From Paenibacillus polysaccharolyticus (GTDB lineage: Bacteria > Bacillota > Bacilli > Paenibacillales > Paenibacillaceae), in contig NZ_FMVM01000026.1 in NCBI RefSeq assembly GCF_900102085.1, positions 1 through 64,000 on the forward strand: a DNA stretch of 64,000 nt, read 5' to 3'. The notes under the pieces are model-generated. The model worked only from the letters and a program-made list of their open reading frames with translations. It ran no database searches and had not been told where the DNA came from. Position numbers and translations under genes: made by a program. Of this stretch, positions 1-7,701 are shown piece by piece (within the stretch, counting starts at the first letter, position 1; each line of letters opens with the position of its first letter).

Positions 1-227
1 AGATTGCTCCGTCTTTCCAATTCTCTTCAGGCGAAGAAAACAAGTATTCGGTATTAGCTACCGTTTCCGGTAGTTGTCCCAAGCTTGAGGGCAGGTTGCC
101 TACGTGTTACTCACCCGTCCGCCGCTAACCATCAGAGAAGCAAGCTTCTCTTCAAGTCCGCTCGACTTGCATGTATTAGGCATGCCGCCAGCGTTCGTCC
201 TGAGCCAGGATCAAACTCTCCAATAAA
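1..227 (-). rRNA. rrs: 16S ribosomal RNA, 5' end only (partial)
   Basis: On the minus strand the 5' end of small-subunit rRNA is visible. It contains the universal 27F primer site (AGAGTTTGATCCTGGCTCAG, reverse complement near 201-220), followed by the conserved GACGAACGCTGGCGGCATGC stretch. The mature 5' end is placed at about 227 by analogy with the Bacillus TTTATCGGAGAG start. The rest of the gene runs off the left edge. The V1 helix (ACTTGAAGAGAAGCTTGCTTC and following bases) is of the type seen in Paenibacillus. Confidence 0.97.
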
Positions 228-412
228 GATGAATTTCGTCAGCGTCGTTAAACGCTGTGAAACTCATCGGGGTATTGAAAAGAGCGATAAGCTCATTTTG
301 AATCTGACGAGATTAAAAATCTCATTTGTGTTCCAGTTTCCATACAGCCAGATGGCATGCACCAAAAACCTTCACGTCATTCTGCAAGCAGAATGTTTAC
401 TCACTCGTTGTT

Positions 413-428
413 CAGTTTTCAAAGATCA
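413..428 (-). promoter_or_regulatory. rRNA leader boxA antitermination element
   Basis: The reverse complement reads TGATCTTTGAAAACTG, closely matching the Bacillales rrn boxA element bound by the NusB-NusE antitermination complex. It lies about 190 bases upstream of the mature 16S end, inside the transcribed leader and downstream of both predicted promoters, as expected. Confidence 0.75.
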
Positions 429-484
429 AACATAATTTGATGCGTTGTTTTTCATGTTGTCGTCGTTTCAGCGGCGACTTTTAT

Positions 485-513
485 AATGTAACACATCCAC
501 GTTTTCTTTGCAA
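485..513 (-). promoter_or_regulatory. rrn promoter P2 (proximal, sigma-A type)
   Basis: Minus-strand -35 TTGCAA (508-513) is separated by exactly 17 bases from -10 TACATT (485-490). Tandem promoters are normal for rRNA operons. The -10 matches only 4 of 6 consensus bases, so this is a prediction from spacing and position. Confidence 0.5.
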
Positions 514-593
514 GCATTTTTTCAACGGTTTTAGTTACTGTTTTATAAAAATGCTTGTTTAATCAAACGGCTCTTAAAAATGGAACGAAAATT

Positions 594-622
594 AATTTAC
601 CATATAGTTTCGAAAAGGTCAA
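594..622 (-). promoter_or_regulatory. rrn promoter P1 (distal, sigma-A type)
   Basis: Minus-strand -35 TTGACC (617-622) is followed after 17 bases by -10 TAAATT (594-599). It sits about 110 bases upstream of P2 and about 370 bases upstream of the 16S 5' end. The AT-rich surroundings support a strong rRNA promoter. Confidence 0.55.
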
Positions 623-673
623 CCCTATTTCGACAAATAAGTTGATCATTCCCTTTAGCAAATGGCGAATATA

Positions 674-714
674 ATGAGAGGCGCATTCTCTATCTAGAGA
701 GCTACACCTCTCAT
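674..714 (-). terminator. Inverted repeat downstream of the small unknown gene; possible terminator
   Basis: ATGAGAGG (674-681) pairs with CCTCTCAT (707-714), and a second inner repeat (TCTC/GAGA) sits inside the loop. It lies just after the stop of the gene at 749-979 and before the rrn promoters. The following bases are only weakly T-rich, so termination is uncertain. Confidence 0.35.
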
Positions 715-748
715 CATATCGTTTAAAAATTATATGTTCAGCTTTATT

Positions 749-979
749 TTATAGCTTGGAGTTTTTTAACTTACCGCCTCTTGCATACTTGGATAACTCT
801 TTAGGCGGGGCGAACCTTGCATACATACGGAATACTGTTTTATACCGACTCGCTATAGCATATTTAATCTCTTGGTCAAGACGATGGTCACTTAGATCGA
901 ACAGCATTTCATCCAACTCTTTGCGTAATACATAGTCCAGTTCCTTGCATTCCTTCTCGTTAAATAGCATACCCAGCAT
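749..979 (-). CDS. Small conserved protein of unknown function
   Basis: A 76-residue, charged, probably all-helical protein without membrane segments or signal peptide. I choose the ATG at 979 because AAGGAGA sits 8 bases upstream of it; an in-frame ATG at 1033 would give 94 residues but has only a weak ribosome site. The sequence (start MLGMLFNEKE, central LRKELDEML and ASRYKTVFRMYARFAPPKE) resembles short uncharacterised Bacillales proteins with a conserved LxxELDEx and RYKxxFRM pattern, as far as I remember. It lies alone between an rRNA operon and a SpoIIM-family gene. No function can be assigned. Confidence 0.75.
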   Translation of the reverse strand: MLGMLFNEKECKELDYVLRKELDEMLFDLSDHRLDQEIKYAIASRYKTVFRMYARFAPPKELSKYARGGKLKNSKL

Positions 980-1151
980 TAAGAGTTCTCCTTTTTGTGC
1001 ATAGCCTCTATAGTCACACTCGTCTTTCAGCATCTTCTTTTGTTGAACATATCTCTTTTTTTGTCTGCACTGCTGAAACCCGTTTTATTGTTATGGTCAA
1101 ATTACTGGGAATTTATGAATGCTGGGTATCACAAAATTTGCACAAATAATT

Positions 1152-1769
1152 TTAACCTCTCACAAGTGCATATGTGAGCGTGCTCTCAATAACCGCTGCA
1201 AGGAGAAGCAAGATGACTACCCAAAAGCTTGCCGTTAACGTCATATTCATAAACTCTTTCCACCGAGATCCGATCATTGCCCGTTTGTCGCCTCCCATTT
1301 GCGCCAGACTCCGCACGACCAAACCGCCGAACCTCAATCCAAACGCACAGGCAATAATAATAACCGGGATTTCGATAATGCCATGTGGAAGAAGCCCCTT
1401 CACGACAATATCAAAAAAGCTTGCCCCATAATTCATCGTGGTGTGAACAACAAAGCCAAGCACCATCCCGTTGATTAGCAGAAAGATAATTGGCAAGATT
1501 CCGAAGAAAATACCTGCATAGATAACCAATACACTTTTAATGGCATTATTGAAAAAGATAAGCAAGAAGAAATTCCACTGCACATTTCCTCCTTGCTCCA
1601 ACTGCTGGCTGATTTGGCGAAGCCCTTCAATCTGCCCTAACAGTAACTCTTCTAGGGGGCCAGTACTCACCCACCCTGCTCCTATACCCACAGCGAACAA
1701 CAAAAATGACCAGATTAAAGCTCCTCTAATCTTACCCATATCTCTTATAAATGTACTGAATTTTAACAT
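1152..1769 (-). CDS. SpoIIM-family integral membrane protein (stage II sporulation protein M-like)
   Basis: A 205-residue polytopic membrane protein with four or five hydrophobic helices and the family signature LPHGIIEIP in the third quarter. In B. subtilis, SpoIIM works with SpoIID and SpoIIP in septal peptidoglycan remodelling during forespore engulfment; other family members are of unknown role. The start is the ATG at 1769 because AGGAGG lies 5 bases upstream; a longer in-frame form to 1805 lacks such a site. It is divergent from pdaB. Whether this is the true SpoIIM or a paralogue cannot be told here, because the canonical gene usually sits elsewhere in Bacillus. Confidence 0.8.
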   Translation of the reverse strand: MLKFSTFIRDMGKIRGALIWSFLLFAVGIGAGWVSTGPLEELLLGQIEGLRQISQQLEQGGNVQWNFFLLIFFNNAIKSVLVIYAGIFFGILPIIFLLINGMVLGFVVHTTMNYGASFFDIVVKGLLPHGIIEIPVIIIACAFGLRFGGLVVRSLAQMGGDKRAMIGSRWKEFMNMTLTASFWVVILLLLAAVIESTLTYALVRG

Positions 1770-1816
1770 AACAACCTCCTGTAAACCGAAATGATGGACA
1801 AACAAAGATGTAAAAC

Positions 1817-1844
1817 GAATAACTGGACGGTACGAGCATACATT
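1817..1844 (+). promoter_or_regulatory. Candidate sigma-E-type promoter for pdaB
   Basis: GAATAAC (1817-1823), a 13-base spacer and CATACATT (1837-1844) resemble mother-cell sigma-E elements. The -10 match is good and the -35 match is partial. It is about 50 bases upstream of the pdaB start. Confidence 0.4.
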
Positions 1845-1891
1845 GAGAAGTAAACAAGCATTTCTTTATTGGGAGAGGGGCGCTTAGCGAA

Positions 1892-2668
1892 ATGAACTCG
1901 TTCTATGTATTCAGCGGCAAAAAGATCAAACGTAACCTGATTGTGCTCGTTGCTGCCATTTTTGCGATTGGTATTATTTATCTGGAAAGTGGCAACGTGT
2001 CAGTGTTCTCGGAAGAAGCACCTTCCGCCGTCTACAGTGTACCGACTGACAAGAAGGTCATTGCACTTACCTTTGACATTAGCTGGGGTGATAAACGAAC
2101 CGAACCGATTCTTAAAGTTCTTCAGGAGAATAAAGTGCAGAAGGCCACCTTCTTTCTCTCCTCACCATGGAGCAAAACCCATCCAGAGATTGTTACTGCC
2201 ATCAAAGATGCAGGCTATGAGATTGGTAGTCATGGACATCGGCACGAGAACTATACTAGCCTGACCGAAGAGCAGATCCGCAAGGAGATTTCGACAGCTC
2301 ACAGCATTTTAACCGATTTAACGGGAAAAGAACCCAATTTGCTACGATTGCCTAACGGAGATTTTGATAAACGCGTGCTTCAGGTTGCGAATAGTCTAAA
2401 CTATCAAGTTGTACAATGGGATACAGATTCTCTGGATTGGAAAAACCCCGGAGTACAGACAATCGTTGATCGTGTCGTAAGCAAAGCACATCCTGGTGAC
2501 ATTGTCCTGTTGCATGCCAGCGACTCATCGAAACAAACTCATGAAGCACTTCCGGCCATCATCGATAAATTAAAAAATCAGGGCTATGAATTCGTCACCG
2601 TATCTGAACTCCTCAACCATTCAAGTGTAGAGGGTAAGGAAGTACGTGATCAAGCCAGCGGCCAATAA
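1892..2668 (+). CDS. pdaB: Sporulation polysaccharide deacetylase PdaB
   Basis: A 258-residue NodB-fold protein. Residues 14-31 form an N-terminal signal-anchor helix, followed by the deacetylase domain from about residue 55. Motif 1 is TFDISWGD (60-67), motif 2 is SHGHRH (113-118), motif 3 is RLPNGDF (152-158), and a VLLHAS stretch follows at 205-210. In B. subtilis, PdaB is needed for late spore maintenance. The metal-binding second Asp of the usual TFDDG motif is replaced, as is characteristic of the PdaB subgroup. The N-terminus (MNSFYVFSGKK) and its position next to kbaA and gerD match the Bacillus ybaN/pdaB locus. A strong terminator follows. Confidence 0.93.
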   Translation: MNSFYVFSGKKIKRNLIVLVAAIFAIGIIYLESGNVSVFSEEAPSAVYSVPTDKKVIALTFDISWGDKRTEPILKVLQENKVQKATFFLSSPWSKTHPEIVTAIKDAGYEIGSHGHRHENYTSLTEEQIRKEISTAHSILTDLTGKEPNLLRLPNGDFDKRVLQVANSLNYQVVQWDTDSLDWKNPGVQTIVDRVVSKAHPGDIVLLHASDSSKQTHEALPAIIDKLKNQGYEFVTVSELLNHSSVEGKEVRDQASGQ

Positions 2669-2682
2669 TACGCAAACAGTTG

Positions 2683-2711
2683 AAAAAGAGCTAACACAGT
2701 TAGCTCTTTTT
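2683..2711 (+). terminator. Bidirectional terminator between pdaB and kbaA
   Basis: AAAAAGAGCTAAC pairs perfectly with GTTAGCTCTTTTT around a 3-base loop, with T-runs on both sides. It can end pdaB on the plus strand and kbaA on the minus strand. Confidence 0.9.
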
Positions 2712-2780
2712 GTATTTTTCATCGTTATAAAAACCTTATTCATGTGTATGACCCTTCAACTCTTTATACCCGAAATTCGT

Positions 2781-3395
2781 TCAACGACTCGGAGCAGGAT
2801 TCACAGCCGCTTCTTTTGAGCTATCGACCAGCTTGTGCAGGATCAGCATCTGATATGCATTACATAACAGCAAAGGGATCACAATAAAGATGGTGGCTGC
2901 ATTAACGTCAATACGCAGTACACCAATCGTTTCCACTGCAGTCACGGCGATCATGAAAAAGAGCGTTGGTACTAACGCAGAGATATGTGTCTGTTTCACT
3001 TTCACGTAAGCGGTAACAATTGCAGCCGCCAAAATGATCAGTCCCAGCACAATGTCCGAGATACGCTCTCGTCCTCCTCCGACAAATAAACGCAAGAACA
3101 TGATGTCCAGCAAAGCTAGCACAGTCAGCACAACCTGCACAATCTGCCATCCGCGTCTTGGGAATACACCCTTACCCATATAATTCAAGATGAGATATGC
3201 AAAGAAACCCATTTGTGAATATACACTAATCATCACTCCGGAGCCAAACAGAATCAGAAGATACAGCATAAAATCAGCAATACCATTCATTTTTTCTCCG
3301 TTTACCAACATCATAATCAATCCTGTACCTAATGCTCCCGCGGCGCCAATAAGCAAGGCTGTCCAAAATAGGAAAAACCATCTACGCAAATTCAA
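2781..3395 (-). CDS. kbaA: KinB-signalling pathway activator KbaA
   Basis: A 204-residue protein with about six predicted transmembrane helices and short loops, ending in a polar tail. In B. subtilis, KbaA is an integral membrane protein that promotes KinB histidine-kinase activity in the phosphorelay starting sporulation. The call rests on the membrane topology, the length (B. subtilis about 198) and the conserved order pdaB-kbaA-gerD-salA-cwlD. The start codon is TTG at 3395 with GGGGGTGG seven bases upstream, giving MNLRRWFFLF. No catalytic motif is expected in this family. Confidence 0.85.
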   Translation of the reverse strand: MNLRRWFFLFWTALLIGAAGALGTGLIMMLVNGEKMNGIADFMLYLLILFGSGVMISVYSQMGFFAYLILNYMGKGVFPRRGWQIVQVVLTVLALLDIMFLRLFVGGGRERISDIVLGLIILAAAIVTAYVKVKQTHISALVPTLFFMIAVTAVETIGVLRIDVNAATIFIVIPLLLCNAYQMLILHKLVDSSKEAAVNPAPSR

Positions 3396-3457
3396 ATGTT
3401 TTCCACCCCCGAGTGTTTATTTTACCAACCTTCACAGCAAAAAACCATCATTGCTCA

Positions 3458-3487
3458 ACATATTTCCCCCTTTCCCATCACATACTA
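3458..3487 (+). promoter_or_regulatory. Candidate sigma-G promoter of gerD
   Basis: ACATA (3458-3462), an 18-base spacer and CATACTA (3481-3487) fit the forespore sigma-G consensus, with a perfect -10. B. subtilis gerD is known to be forespore expressed under sigma-G, and this site lies 34 bases upstream of the gerD ATG. Confidence 0.65.
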
Positions 3488-3520
3488 CATCCAGTATCTA
3501 ATCAAGGAGGGATTGTACAC

Positions 3521-4267
3521 ATGAAACGGCCTATATGGCAGCTATGCTACGTTGTATTGGGGCTATCCGTCATGCTCGCCGGCTGCGGTTCAGATCAGAG
3601 TTCTTCGCCTCCTCAGGGCAGTTATAAAGAGATGAAAACGATGGTCGTAGATATTTTGAAAAGTGATGAAGGCAAGAAGGCTGTTGAAGAGGCTTTAACG
3701 GGTCAAAGCTCCTCTGGCGGCGGTGGAGGCAGTGGGTCAGAAGAAGGCGGGAGCTCTGGTGGTGGATCGGGAACGGTAGGGATGAAAATGTTAATGCCAA
3801 TGCAATCTTCGGAACAAATACGTATTGCCGTCAAAGATACCATAACCGCTCCTGAATACCAGAAGGAATTCGAGAAAATTATGACCGATCCGCAATTTGC
3901 CGGTGAATTCGCCAAAGCGATTAACGGACAAAGCAAACAACTGCATATGCAACTGATCAAAGATCCGACGTATCAGAAGTCGATTGGGGATATCATGAAA
4001 TCTCCTGAAGTATCCAAGATGTTCATGGATATGACCAAAACCCCGGAATATCGAAAACAAACGATGACCGTTATGCAGGAAGTGATGCAAAATCCTTTGT
4101 TTCGTATGGAAGTCCTTACTTTGCTGAAAAAAGTGGTACAAGAAGAGCTCCAGCCTAAAACAGAAAGTGGTGGCGGGCAAAAGGGGCAGGAATCCGGTGG
4201 TCAGGGAGATGGTGGCAGTGGTGATTCTGGAGGTGGAGACTCCGGTGGTGGCGGTGGAAGTTCATAG
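3521..4267 (+). CDS. gerD: Spore germination lipoprotein GerD
   Basis: A 248-residue lipoprotein. It has a short signal peptide with lipobox LAGC (acylated Cys22), a first helical part (34-60), a Gly/Ser-rich linker (about 61-85), the conserved GerD core (about 90-215) and a very Gly/Ser/Asp-rich tail (217-248). GerD sits in the spore inner membrane and organises nutrient germinant receptors into the germinosome. The start is the ATG at 3521 with AAGGAGGG upstream; a longer in-frame extension to 3413 is not needed. B. subtilis GerD is about 185 residues, so the linker and tail account for the extra length. Neighbours kbaA and salA agree. Confidence 0.93.
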   Translation: MKRPIWQLCYVVLGLSVMLAGCGSDQSSSPPQGSYKEMKTMVVDILKSDEGKKAVEEALTGQSSSGGGGGSGSEEGGSSGGGSGTVGMKMLMPMQSSEQIRIAVKDTITAPEYQKEFEKIMTDPQFAGEFAKAINGQSKQLHMQLIKDPTYQKSIGDIMKSPEVSKMFMDMTKTPEYRKQTMTVMQEVMQNPLFRMEVLTLLKKVVQEELQPKTESGGGQKGQESGGQGDGGSGDSGGGDSGGGGGSS

Positions 4268-4342
4268 AACTGCAACGATCATCCAGGTTCTACAAAAAGA
4301 GAAATGTTGATAAGCTTCAATTTCCTAAGTAGAGATCATGTG

Positions 4343-4376
4343 AAAAAGCCTGCATCCAAAGGACGCAGGCTTTATT
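4343..4376 (+). terminator. Bidirectional terminator between gerD and salA
   Basis: AAGCCTGC (4346-4353) pairs with GCAGGCTT (4365-4372). An inner TCC/GGA pairing and T-rich flanks occur on both strands, so it serves the convergent genes gerD and salA. Confidence 0.85.
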
Positions 4377-4410
4377 TATAAGCACATTAAATTTTAATCA
4401 CATAAAAAAT

Positions 4411-5514
4411 TCATTCAAACTTAGACTCGATCGACTTGGCAACCTCGTCATATATAGCTCCTATAGTTGTCTCTGCCTTGTACACAGACGGTGAGAAATC
4501 CGGCTCAGAAGGATGGTTATCTGGAGCACCTAATGGAATCTGGGCAAGCAGTACCGTGTGCAAGCTTTCGGCAAGACGTCCGCCCCCTCCACGACCAAAG
4601 ACATACTCTTTCTCCCCACATTTACCACATTCGTAGTACGCCATGTTCTCAACCACACCTAACAGCTCATGTTCCGTTTGAATGGCCATCGCTCCGGCAC
4701 GCGCCGCTACAAAGGCTGCAGTGGCATGTGGAGTCGTTACAATGATCTCTTTGCTCTGTGGCAACATCTGATGCACATCAAGCGCAACATCTCCGGTGCC
4801 CGGTGGCAGATCCAGCAACATGTAATCCAGTTCGCCCCACTGAACATCGGTGAAGAACTGACGTAGCATCCGGCCAAGCATTGGGCCACGCCAGATCACG
4901 GGGTTATTTTCCCGAATGAAGAAACCCATAGACATCACTTTGACGCCAAAACGTTCGACCGGTTGAATCACACCGTCCTCAACGACAGGGTATTCCTCAA
5001 TCCCCATCATATCCGGCACACTGAAACCATAAATATCAGCATCAATGAGACCAACTTTCTTCCCTTGACGAGCCAGGGCTACAGCCAGGTTAACGGTAAC
5101 CGTTGATTTCCCCACGCCGCCTTTACCACTAGCTATGGCAATAAAACGAACTCCCGACTCAGGGCTTAACAGCTCATGTCCATCGAGACCAGCCGCATGA
5201 CCTTTTACAAGCACTTCATCCTGATCTTGCTCTTGCTGCACTTGTCCCAGGTTAAGGCTCTGACGGTCATGCTCTGACGCTACCCGTGTGCGGATATGCA
5301 CATCCTTCACTCCATGCTGGGAAAGCATGTTACGTGCAGCATCCGTTAAAGCGGTTGCATCTTCTGGCCGATTCTCCAGTGTCACCATGCTTAAGGCCAC
5401 ATGGTGTTCTTTCACCATAATGTCACGAATCCATCCCAGTTCCACTAAGCTTTGTCCTAGCTGCGGTTCCTGTAATGGCTTTAAAAGTTCAAGTATCTGT
5501 TCTTTTGATAACAT
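4411..5514 (-). CDS. salA: Mrp/ApbC/NBP35-family P-loop ATPase SalA
   Basis: A 367-residue protein with an N-terminal MIP18 (DUF59) domain (about 5-80), a variable acidic linker, and a Mrp-type deviant Walker A GKGGVGKST (130-138). It also has DADIYGFSVP, the DLPPGTGD switch and a C-terminal Cys pair (YECGKCGE). The family acts as Fe-S cluster carrier ATPases. In B. subtilis the orthologue SalA (YbaL) is also a transcription regulator affecting scoC and protease production. Adjacent gerD and cwlD match the Bacillus order. The ATG at 5514 has GAGGTG upstream. Confidence 0.92.
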   Translation of the reverse strand: MLSKEQILELLKPLQEPQLGQSLVELGWIRDIMVKEHHVALSMVTLENRPEDATALTDAARNMLSQHGVKDVHIRTRVASEHDRQSLNLGQVQQEQDQDEVLVKGHAAGLDGHELLSPESGVRFIAIASGKGGVGKSTVTVNLAVALARQGKKVGLIDADIYGFSVPDMMGIEEYPVVEDGVIQPVERFGVKVMSMGFFIRENNPVIWRGPMLGRMLRQFFTDVQWGELDYMLLDLPPGTGDVALDVHQMLPQSKEIIVTTPHATAAFVAARAGAMAIQTEHELLGVVENMAYYECGKCGEKEYVFGRGGGGRLAESLHTVLLAQIPLGAPDNHPSEPDFSPSVYKAETTIGAIYDEVAKSIESKFE

Positions 5515-5565
5515 CAGACAGCACCTCGGTTTTATCTATTGGCATGTGTTAGGTATGCTGTTCCA

Positions 5566-5595
5566 ATTATAGCACTACCTCTCTTCTTATGACTA
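5566..5595 (-). promoter_or_regulatory. Extended -10 promoter for salA
   Basis: The minus strand carries TGCTATAAT: a perfect -10 (5566-5571) with an upstream TG, typical of extended -10 promoters. The -35 (TAGTCA, 18 bases away) is weak. It lies about 50 bases upstream of salA and overlaps the end of cwlD. Confidence 0.45.
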
Positions 5596-6348
5596 ACTTT
5601 TCGGACGTTCACCTGAAGCATATCGGAGAATACCGTTATAAATAGATGCGGCTACTTTGCGTTGGTACGTTTCTTCAGCGAGCAGACGGGCCTCTTCCGG
5701 ATGAGACAAGAAGCCGACCTCAACAAGTGCTGACGGGATTTTCAGAGCCTGAAGCAGATAAACGGTACTCACCGTTTTCGCTATACGATCTGTATTTTCC
5801 AGATTCCGAATCATTTCGGCTTGTAGCAGATTTGCAAGACCTTCGTTATCAGGATGATTAGGCGTGTAAAAGACTTGTGCACCGCTCCACCGATTAGATG
5901 GCACACTGTTCATGTGAATGCTGATAAATAAATCAGCTTGTTTATCTTCAATCTGTCTTACTCTCTGTTTGAGATCCTCTGTCTTACGTCTGGAGTACCC
6001 TCTCGTTCCCTCGTCGGCCAAATCCTTATCGATCTCACGAGTCATCACAACAAGAGCTCCTGCCTGTTGCAGATAGTCTCTAACATACAGCGCAATGGAC
6101 AGATTGATATCCTTCTCAATAACTCCCTGCCTGCTCACGGCTCCCCCATCTGGTCCGCCATGACCTGCATCAATAGCGATCACCTTGCCAGCCAGAGGCA
6201 AACTCCAATATCCTGACGTTTTGGCCGAGGGCATCTCATACGAAACAACCGCTACAAACATAGCCAACAAACATAGGCTCAGCATAACCCTCTTCACTGT
6301 TTTTAACCGGACCCAGACTACCAGATGTTTCCCCATGTTTTTGCGCAT
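5593..6348 (-). CDS. cwlD: N-acetylmuramoyl-L-alanine amidase CwlD (spore cortex muramic lactam)
   Basis: A 251-residue amidase_3-fold zinc amidase with an N-terminal membrane anchor (about residues 20-37). Visible elements are IDAGHGGPDGGA (His63), Glu78 in GVIEKD, SIHMNS (His145) and ALVEVGFLSH near the C-terminus with the catalytic Glu. CwlD removes the peptide side chain from cortex muramic acid so that PdaA can form muramic-delta-lactam, needed for cortex lysis at germination. The ATG at 6348 has GAGGTGG eight bases upstream. It sits upstream of salA as in B. subtilis. Confidence 0.94.
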   Translation of the reverse strand: MRKNMGKHLVVWVRLKTVKRVMLSLCLLAMFVAVVSYEMPSAKTSGYWSLPLAGKVIAIDAGHGGPDGGAVSRQGVIEKDINLSIALYVRDYLQQAGALVVMTREIDKDLADEGTRGYSRRKTEDLKQRVRQIEDKQADLFISIHMNSVPSNRWSGAQVFYTPNHPDNEGLANLLQAEMIRNLENTDRIAKTVSTVYLLQALKIPSALVEVGFLSHPEEARLLAEETYQRKVAASIYNGILRYASGERPKS

Positions 6349-6386
6349 AAAAAAACCACCTCGTCCCTATAAATGACTCTAATCAT

Positions 6387-6414
6387 CTATATGGGACAAG
6401 ATGGACAAATATAC
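6387..6414 (-). promoter_or_regulatory. Candidate sigma-E promoter of cwlD
   Basis: Minus-strand GTATATT (6408-6414), a 14-base spacer and CATATAG (6387-6393) resemble a sigma-E promoter, in the gap between the sat stop and the cwlD start. B. subtilis cwlD is known to be sporulation controlled. The -10 match is imperfect. Confidence 0.45.
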
Positions 6415-6416
6415 CC

Positions 6417-7586
6417 TTAGGAATGGACTTGCTCAGCCATACCCTCAATCAACACCTCAGCAACTTCAGGACGTGTAAATTCTGGCGGTGGACATTCACC
6501 ATTACGCAACAATCCACGTACCTTGGTTCCCGACAAAGTCATATGATGTTCCTTGTCATGAGGGCAGGTTTTGCTGGAAGCCATATTTCCGCATTTGGTA
6601 CAGAAGAAACTGTGCTCAAAGAACAGTGGTGTAATGCCCAATTCCTCAGCCGTAAAATTAGAGAAGATCTCTTGTGCTTCATAGGTTCCGTAATAATCAC
6701 CTACACCCGCATGATCACGCCCTACGATAAAATGAGTGCAGCCATAATTTTTACGTACCATGGCATGAAAAATGGCTTCACGAGGTCCCGCATACCGCAT
6801 TGCAGCCGGGAATACACCCAGAAACGCACGATTCGCCGGATAATAGTTCTCCAGCAGTACCAGATAACTCTTCATGCGCACATTCGCTGGAACATCATCA
6901 GACTTCGTCTCACCTACAAGTGGATTCAAGAAAAGTGCATCAACGATTTCCATCGCACTCTTCTGGATATACTCATGTGCCCGGTGGACAGGGTTACGCG
7001 TCTGAAAACCAACAACGGTTCTCCATCCTTTATCCTGAAAAATCTTACGTGTCTGAGCCGGGTCATAATAGAAATCTTCAAACTTGGCCGGTTTCGGACG
7101 GTTCAACACTTGAATTGGACCTCCTACATATGTTGCAGGACGCTCAAGCAGTTTTTTCACACCAGGGTGCTCAGGATCATCGGTTTTGAAAACTCGACGA
7201 GCTTCCTCTGCCTGATCCACCTTATAGATGCTTTGAACCTCGAGCAGACCGTACGTTACTCCATCCGCTTCACCAACAAGAGCTACAGTTTCACCTTTAC
7301 GAAGTGAATCAGCCTGTTGATCATTTACAGCCAGTGTAATCGGTATGCTCCATACTGTGCCATCCGCTAAACGCATTCGGGATACGACAGACAGATAATC
7401 TTCCTCATTCATAAAGCCTTGAAGCGGTGAAAACGCACCTACACCAATTAAATCCAAATCTGAGATCGTCCAGGTGTTAATCTGCAATGAGTTCAGGTTT
7501 TTGCTATCCTGCAATAATTGCTCACGTTCTTCTCCTTGTACGATACGCTGCACCAGCGTACCTCCATGAGGCAGAATCGAAGTCAT
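6417..7586 (-). CDS. sat: Sulfate adenylyltransferase (ATP sulfurylase)
   Basis: A 389-residue single-chain ATP sulfurylase of the Bacillus type. It makes adenosine phosphosulfate from ATP and sulfate, the first step of assimilatory sulfate reduction. Visible are the PUA-like N-terminal domain, the nucleotide motif [12 protein letters not shown] (QxRNPxHxxH), [12 protein letters not shown], and a C-terminal zinc-like cluster [15 protein letters not shown] typical of bacterial sat. There is no APS-kinase extension. The ATG at 7586 has AAGGAGCT upstream. It follows cysH by about 115 bases and is probably co-transcribed with it. Confidence 0.95.
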   Translation of the reverse strand: MTSILPHGGTLVQRIVQGEEREQLLQDSKNLNSLQINTWTISDLDLIGVGAFSPLQGFMNEEDYLSVVSRMRLADGTVWSIPITLAVNDQQADSLRKGETVALVGEADGVTYGLLEVQSIYKVDQAEEARRVFKTDDPEHPGVKKLLERPATYVGGPIQVLNRPKPAKFEDFYYDPAQTRKIFQDKGWRTVVGFQTRNPVHRAHEYIQKSAMEIVDALFLNPLVGETKSDDVPANVRMKSYLVLLENYYPANRAFLGVFPAAMRYAGPREAIFHAMVRKNYGCTHFIVGRDHAGVGDYYGTYEAQEIFSNFTAEELGITPLFFEHSFFCTKCGNMASSKTCPHDKEHHMTLSGTKVRGLLRNGECPPPEFTRPEVAEVLIEGMAEQVHS

Positions 7587-7701
7587 CTTGTCAGCTCCTT
7601 ATTAAAACATCCGATATTTTGATGAAAACTGCATTATCATTCTAAAATGGTTTAACTGAAAAAGACATTTGCGCTATCATGCCATAACTCTATTAATCAG
7701 C

